DNA from: Runella defluvii
Lineage (GTDB): Bacteria; Bacteroidota; Bacteroidia; Cytophagales; Spirosomataceae
Assembly (NCBI RefSeq): GCF_014195535.1
Contig: NZ_JACIBY010000009.1
Span: 86,633-150,632, forward strand
Reading direction: 5' to 3'
Length of the DNA: 64,000 nucleotides
The translations under genes were made by a program, and so were the position numbers. The stretch's first letter is position 1. Each line of letters starts with the position of its first letter. Below, in pieces: positions 59,174 to 64,000 of this stretch. Under the pieces are notes generated by a model that saw only the letters and a list, made by a program, of their open reading frames with translations, did no database searches and had not been told where the DNA came from.

Positions 59174-61966
59174 CTAAAAACTCATCATAAATTCGGCAAG
59201 GTTCTCGTCTTGCCCAAGGTTCATTTTTTTCCGCAGTCGATAGCGTTTAAGCTCAACACTTCGATAGGTGATATTCAACAACTGAGAAATTTCTTTTGAT
59301 GAAAGATTCATGCGCAAATAAGCCGCAAGTTTCAAATCACCTTTGGACAAATCTGGATAGTTTTCCATCAATTTTTTAAAAAACTGTTCGTGTACTTGGT
59401 TGAAATTTTGTTCAAAAACCTGCCAATCTTTTCCAGTTGAAATGTGGGTTTCAATCCATTTGGAAAGTTGCTGAAAATCATTGGGTTTAGAATGAACCTG
59501 CATCTCACTTACCTTGGCCTGAATTTCTTGAAAAAGCTCATTTTTCTTAATCAATTCCATGGTAGAATTGGCCAACTCCTCCGACTTTCTCACCAAGTCT
59601 TGCTCCAATTGTTCATTCCTAATTCTAATAATTTCTTGTCGATTTTTTTCCTTCTGTTCTTTCAACTCAAGGGCTTTTTGCTGCTGCAAACGTTCATTTT
59701 CAGCCGCTAAACGTCTCTTGTGCCATTGGTACAAGAAAAAACAAATCAAGCAGAAAAATAGACAATAAACCAATTTACTCCACAAATTCCAGTACCAAGG
59801 TGGCAAAATACTAAAATTCAGGGTTGCTTCTTGCAAACCTGTGTTCGTTTTGAGGTGCAGTGTATAACTCCCTGGCATCAAATTATTGAACTCTTTCACC
59901 GAATTATCAGAAAAGTCTGACCAATCTTTCGACGCATTTTCTAACCAATAACTGTATTTGACACTAGAAGCAAAATCGGTAGAGCTAAACTTAAACCTAA
60001 GATTATTTTGGTTGTATTTCAGCGCTATTTCGCCCGAGCGGCCATTTTTGGAGTAATACTGCGTTAGTTCTGGAAACTGTTCTACTTCCAAACCTCGAAT
60101 CAACGGGCGGACGTTATTTTGGGTCAACAAGTCGGTGGAAGCCAAAAAAGCGAATCCGTTTTCTCTACCAAAAATTCTTGCAACCGAATCATGCGAGACA
60201 ATGGTCTCATAATCATCCACCAAAAAATTGTTTTGCAGCGGTACCACTTGCCATTGGTTGGGTTCTTTCAATAAACGTAGCCCCCCCGAAATCGTCAACT
60301 CCCACCAACTTTTATCCGAAAAGGCAAAGAGTTTTTGTGCTTTACTTTCCTCAAACCGAGCTGATGGTATAAATTTTGATTGCTTTTGGTCAAACTCCTG
60401 CACACCTTTCTCTGACGTAACGTAGATTTTGTCCTGTTTCAGTAAGTTGATTGCCCTCAGCCCCAGATTGGTTACCTTTTTCGCCGTTTTATAATCACTT
60501 GCAGGTTGAAGCAACACCAAACCCGCATTTTTAGTGTTAAGAATCAATCGACCGTCGGGCAACTCCTCCCATTGCGCCGTTGGATTTGAGAAACCCTCCA
60601 TCGTATGTTTGAACACCCACTTCCCCTGCGCATCTTTTTCGTACAAACAGAGCTTGGTGTAAGTACTTTGAATCAGCATCGACGGTTTATTGAGCGCGCG
60701 TTTTAGTTGCCACCCACCCGTTATATTAGACAATTGAACGGCCTTATCTCCCTCAATCCGATACGTTCCGTTGTTGTGACCACACAAAAGCTGGTCGTCA
60801 AACACCTCCAAATCCCAGGCTTGTCCCTGTAGCCCCCGAATGAGCTGAAATTCGGCCTTTGACGTCAATGATTTGGCAAAAACTCCGTGATTCGTAGCCA
60901 GATAAAGCGTGTTCTGAAACGTCATGATGTCATATACGGTACCGATTTTGCCTTCTAGGTCTTCAAAATATTTAAAGGGCGAACTCAGCGCAAGCATCGA
61001 AATACCATTGTCTAACCCAACCCACACATTGCCCTTTTCATCCTCAAAAAGCGAAAGAACCGTGTTGTTCTGAAGGCCATTTTTTTGGTTAATCTTGTAC
61101 AAAATCTCCCCGCGCTGGTTGGTCAAGACCAAGCCTTGTCGGATGGTTCCAAACACATAATTGCCATTACGAAGTCGGGTAGCTGCATTTAACTGGTTGG
61201 TTCGGATAAAATCATGCAATTCTTGATTAAACACCGAAAATTGTTTGCCATCAAAACGATACAGGCCCTTGTTTGTCCCAATCAGCAGTTCGTTAGGAAT
61301 AGCAGTAGTAGCGACGGTATAAATCGCTTCCTTTCCCAAAAACTCACTGGCCGCTATTTTTTGAAAGCGCTCCCCTTTTAATTCAAACAAGCCTTTGTCG
61401 ATGACTTCAAGGTAGAATGCCTTTCCTGCCTGAAACGTAAACAAGATATTGCCAGGGGTTGTGAGTTTTTTTACTTTTCCCCCTTGGTACAAGTACATAA
61501 AAGCAAACGATTGGAAAAGAATGCCCGCGGGAGTTTCCAAGATGTGCCAAATTTCTTCGTTTTGAAACGCTTGGTCGTGCACCAATTTCTTCAAGGAATG
61601 ATACTGCAAAACACCCTTTGCGTTTTCTTTCCAATAACCAAATTCGCCGAGTGCTCCCGTATAAATTAGCCCATCTGTATCGGCCCAAACCGAGCGTACA
61701 ATTTGCTTATTTGGCAGCTCATATACCCGCCACCGTGCGCCATCAAACTCCAAAAGCCCCTTTGAATTGGCAAAGTACATAAACTGCGTTACGGGGCTTT
61801 GGGTAATCTTCCAGTTTTGTCTATCGGCCTTATAAGTCAGGTGGCTATGGTTATACAGCGCAGGCAAACAGAGCGATTCTAGCGTTTGAGAAAGGGCTGT
61901 TTTAGTCAAAAAAAAGCATCCCCAAAACCCAAGCCAGCACATACTACGCAAAAACCTTTTACTCAT
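59174..61966 (-). CDS. Membrane-spanning propeller regulator (Y_Y_Y, coiled coil, LuxR-type HTH)
   Basis: A 930-residue protein. A signal-type N-terminus precedes a two-component-regulator propeller domain of ~600 residues with repeats such as GLLEFDGARWRVYEL. A triple-tyrosine domain follows (~residues 640-720, KYSYWLENASKDWSDF). One membrane helix lies at about 727-745 (LVYCLFFCLICFFL), then a coiled coil (ERLQQQKALELKEQKEKNRQ). The C-terminal helix-turn-helix is of LuxR type (LAAYLRMNLSSKEISQLLNI, YRSVELKRYRLRKKM). There is no kinase or receiver domain. It would sense a sugar-derived or surface signal in the periplasm and bind DNA directly. It diverges from the SusC gene, its likely target. 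Confidence 0.9.
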   Translation of the reverse strand: MSKRFLRSMCWLGFWGCFFLTKTALSQTLESLCLPALYNHSHLTYKADRQNWKITQSPVTQFMYFANSKGLLEFDGARWRVYELPNKQIVRSVWADTDGLIYTGALGEFGYWKENAKGVLQYHSLKKLVHDQAFQNEEIWHILETPAGILFQSFAFMYLYQGGKVKKLTTPGNILFTFQAGKAFYLEVIDKGLFELKGERFQKIAASEFLGKEAIYTVATTAIPNELLIGTNKGLYRFDGKQFSVFNQELHDFIRTNQLNAATRLRNGNYVFGTIRQGLVLTNQRGEILYKINQKNGLQNNTVLSLFEDEKGNVWVGLDNGISMLALSSPFKYFEDLEGKIGTVYDIMTFQNTLYLATNHGVFAKSLTSKAEFQLIRGLQGQAWDLEVFDDQLLCGHNNGTYRIEGDKAVQLSNITGGWQLKRALNKPSMLIQSTYTKLCLYEKDAQGKWVFKHTMEGFSNPTAQWEELPDGRLILNTKNAGLVLLQPASDYKTAKKVTNLGLRAINLLKQDKIYVTSEKGVQEFDQKQSKFIPSARFEESKAQKLFAFSDKSWWELTISGGLRLLKEPNQWQVVPLQNNFLVDDYETIVSHDSVARIFGRENGFAFLASTDLLTQNNVRPLIRGLEVEQFPELTQYYSKNGRSGEIALKYNQNNLRFKFSSTDFASSVKYSYWLENASKDWSDFSDNSVKEFNNLMPGSYTLHLKTNTGLQEATLNFSILPPWYWNLWSKLVYCLFFCLICFFLYQWHKRRLAAENERLQQQKALELKEQKEKNRQEIIRIRNEQLEQDLVRKSEELANSTMELIKKNELFQEIQAKVSEMQVHSKPNDFQQLSKWIETHISTGKDWQVFEQNFNQVHEQFFKKLMENYPDLSKGDLKLAAYLRMNLSSKEISQLLNITYRSVELKRYRLRKKMNLGQDENLAEFMMSF

Positions 61967-62169
61967 AAAAAAGAGGGTGATTCACATCAAAAAATCGACA
62001 ATGATGTGGCAAAATACGCATTTATTTGAAAATTTCTAAGATATGATGTGGTATTGATGTATCTAATAATTAGGATTCGATTCGCAAACAGCCTTACCTT
62101 TGCCTTCATATTACACCATTATATCTTACTTTATTACAATTAACGATTTTATTTAGCCTATACTAAACT
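61967..62169. other. Divergent control region between the propeller regulator and the SusC gene
   Basis: 203 AT-rich bases with no gene. A -7 word for the SusC gene lies at 62095-62102. Imperfect near-repeats (atgatgtgg) occur near 62000 and 62042 and could be part of an operator. Confidence 0.4.
62095..62102 (+). promoter_or_regulatory. -7 promoter element of the SusC gene
   Basis: TACCTTTG fits TAnnTTTG exactly, 67 bases before the first ATG of the SusC gene. No TTTG is found at the usual distance, as would be expected of an activated promoter. Confidence 0.5.
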
Positions 62170-64000
62170 ATGATGATGACATTACAACAGCTAACGATGA
62201 AAACACTTACGAATACGCTTTTCCTGCTGTTCGTAGGATTTGCGACCTTAGCCCAAAACAAACTTACTGGTAAGGTTTCTGACGAAAAAACCAAAGAAGG
62301 AATCCCAGGCGTGTCGATAGCCATCAAAGGAACCAACCTAGGCGCAACCACCGACATGAACGGTCAATTTTCGTTGGCCGTTGCTTCTACTGCCACGTTG
62401 GTCATTTCGAGTGTAGGATACGAAACCAAGGAAGTTGCTTATACTGGACAAGCAACGCTCAACATCAGCCTTTCGGAAGCCGCCAACGAGCTTGCGCAAG
62501 TGGTCGTGGTTGGTTATGGCACCCAACGCAAAGTTGATATTACGGGAGCAACATCGAGTATCAAAGGAGAAGACCTCGCCAAGCAGCCTGTGATGACGCC
62601 TACCCAAGCCATTCAAGGAAAAGTGGCGGGAGTTCAAATCATCAGTAGTGGCCGCCCAGGAAGCTCTCCCAACATCCGTATCCGTGGAACAGGCACAGCT
62701 TTGGCAGGAACCGCCACGCTGTTTGTGGTTGATGGAGTTTTGACCGACGACATTAGTAACATAAACACGGCCGACATCACCAATGTCGATATTTTGAAAG
62801 ATGCCTCTTCCACCGCTATTTACGGCTCGCGTGGTGCCAACGGGGTGGTTATCATTACCACTAAAAAAGGAACATCGGGCAAATTATCGGTCAATTATAA
62901 CAACCAAATTGGGGCGCGTCAAGCGGCAAACTTGGTCAAAATGGCCAATGCAAACGAATATGCCAACTATTTGAGCGCCGCCAGCGGACGGCCAATTCAG
63001 GCAGGAAATGTATCAACCGACTGGTATGGGCAAATTTTGCGAACGGCCATGATGCAAAATCATAACCTGTCGATTTCGGGTGGTTCCGAAAAAGCAACCC
63101 ATTATTTGAGCTTGGGGTATTTGACCGACGAAGGGATTGTGATTAACAACATTTTTAAGCGCTTTACTGCCCGCCTCAACAACGACTTTACACTTCATCC
63201 CAAACTAAAAATCGGCTTGATGACCTCGTACGCCAACAGTCGAGATCAGAATGTCAACTTAGGAGCGGCCTACAACAATGCCTATCGGGCTGCTCCTATC
63301 ATTCCTGCGGTTGAAAATGGTTTGTATGGAAATACGTCGCTCTATCAAAACGTAGGGAATGCCGTTTTAGACATCAAAAATAACGATGATTTAACCCTCA
63401 ACAACCGTTTGCAAGGTGCGGGATATGTCGAGTTTAAACCCCTTACTTTTCTGACATTTCGCAGCAGCATGGGAGGCGATTTGATTTTCGCTAACCAGCG
63501 TGTTTACAACTATCAATTCAACAACGACGGCACGACCTTTATTCAGCCTGGTGGAAATCAACGAAATCCCAACAGTAACCTAACCAGTCGCCAAACAACC
63601 CTATTTCGTTGGGTTTGGGACAATACGGTGTCGTATAATAAGCAATGGAACGACCACACCTTTGGCGTAATGGTAGGTACAACTGCCGAAGCGTATTCGA
63701 TGAATACCTTCAGTGCCTACCGAAGAGACGTCCCTGCGGCTTCTAACCTTTGGTATATCAACACGGGAAATGCCAACACCTCCACCAACTCAGGCGACGG
63801 TGACAAATGGTCGCGCAACTCTTACATCAGCCGTGCTAATTACAATTTTAAAGACAAATACCTATTAACAGCTACCTTACGTGCCGACGGAAGTTCTCGT
63901 TTTCCTATTCAAAACCGTTGGGGATATTTCCCCTCGGTGGGGCTTGGCTGGGTTCTTTCAGAAGAATCATTTATGAAAGGTCAACACTTGTTTGAAACCC
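62170..64000 (+). CDS. SusC/RagA TonB-linked outer-membrane protein, 3' end outside the window
   Basis: The frame opens with three consecutive ATG codons (62170, 62173 and 62176), then another at 62197 before the hydrophobic signal part (LFLLFVGFATLAQ). About 610 codons are visible and the gene continues past 64000. A carboxypeptidase-D-like N-domain (KLTGKVSDEKTKEGIPGVSI) is followed by the plug (VVVVGYGTQRKVDITGAT, RIRGTGTALAGTATLFVVDG, STAIYGSRGANGVVIITTKK) and barrel strands. It imports an oligosaccharide or other polymer fragment through TonB. A SusD partner should follow outside the window. The adjacent propeller regulator is the likely controller. Confidence 0.93.
   Translation, partial: MMMTLQQLTMKTLTNTLFLLFVGFATLAQNKLTGKVSDEKTKEGIPGVSIAIKGTNLGATTDMNGQFSLAVASTATLVISSVGYETKEVAYTGQATLNISLSEAANELAQVVVVGYGTQRKVDITGATSSIKGEDLAKQPVMTPTQAIQGKVAGVQIISSGRPGSSPNIRIRGTGTALAGTATLFVVDGVLTDDISNINTADITNVDILKDASSTAIYGSRGANGVVIITTKKGTSGKLSVNYNNQIGARQAANLVKMANANEYANYLSAASGRPIQAGNVSTDWYGQILRTAMMQNHNLSISGGSEKATHYLSLGYLTDEGIVINNIFKRFTARLNNDFTLHPKLKIGLMTSYANSRDQNVNLGAAYNNAYRAAPIIPAVENGLYGNTSLYQNVGNAVLDIKNNDDLTLNNRLQGAGYVEFKPLTFLTFRSSMGGDLIFANQRVYNYQFNNDGTTFIQPGGNQRNPNSNLTSRQTTLFRWVWDNTVSYNKQWNDHTFGVMVGTTAEAYSMNTFSAYRRDVPAASNLWYINTGNANTSTNSGDGDKWSRNSYISRANYNFKDKYLLTATLRADGSSRFPIQNRWGYFPSVGLGWVLSEESFMKGQHLFET

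Noticed and set aside
1-64000. CRISPR array, rRNA operon, phage or IS transposase genes
   Set aside because: I looked for regular repeat-spacer patterns, 16S/23S words and DDE/serine/tyrosine recombinase motifs and found none; the only mobile-type genes are the Rpn pair.

Overview
The window reads as chromosomal DNA of a Bacteroidota bacterium, most likely order Cytophagales (Runella/Spirosoma-like). The evidence is a SusC/RagA TonB-linked porin, a DUF3570 outer-membrane protein, several secreted proteins sharing an LLPGF 'coathanger' module, a triple-tyrosine propeller regulator, and promoters of the Bacteroidota type (TAnnTTTG at -7, in two cases with TTTG 20 bases upstream). The genus is an inference; no rRNA is present. 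|| 1-10.3 kb is an accessory region. It holds the end of a small membrane protein, an AraC regulator with a nitrilase, NhaA with an MBOAT-like partner, a large secreted beta-helix protein and an SMP-30 lactonase. It also has two Rpn-type PD-(D/E)XK nuclease genes, one of them broken. Five copies of a palindromic dispersed repeat lie only in this part, and two gene ends are followed by attC-like inverted repeats. || 10.4-18.3 kb is core: PBP2 (mrdA), RodA, a protein with kinase/phosphotransferase-like motifs, DUF4197, CinA and a 2-oxoacid dehydrogenase E2 with tandem duplications in its linker. 18.4-21.1 kb has three GNAT acetyltransferases around a LysR regulator. 21.1-24.4 kb is an AT-rich secreted repeat protein that an in-frame TGA splits in two. 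24.6-26.9 kb is a pentaheme cytochrome translationally coupled to a VWA protein. || 27.1-30.0 kb is an Fe-S assembly cluster (SufS, SufE, a DUF59 factor, a bacilliredoxin and a cysteine-free paralogue of it). Next come a patatin with an inserted membrane hairpin, the rpsF-rpsR-rplI operon, an M48 protease, DUF1684, alanine dehydrogenase, TsaE, a membrane SGNH protein and a Gfo/Idh/MocA oxidoreductase. || 40.9-46.6 kb carries a DUF3570 protein, an FMN 2-hydroxyacid oxidase, an Mpo1-like protein, a DUF3050 protein, two tiny secreted proteins and an orphan TrpF-like enzyme. 46.8-49.6 kb is a large secreted metalloprotease, followed by a tRNA-Met. 50-55.5 kb has a START-like protein, an LptF/G permease, YdcF, DUF6454, a DUF1080 hydrolase and a PlsC acyltransferase. 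|| The right end is a signalling and nutrient-uptake locus: a 1206-aa hybrid histidine kinase and a membrane-spanning propeller/HTH regulator, divergent from a SusC-type porin that runs off the window. || Best candidates for something undescribed: the Rpn-associated palindromic repeat with attC-like elements; the TGA-split repeat protein; the kinase-like protein after rodA; the cysteine-free bacilliredoxin; and the shared C-terminal coathanger module.
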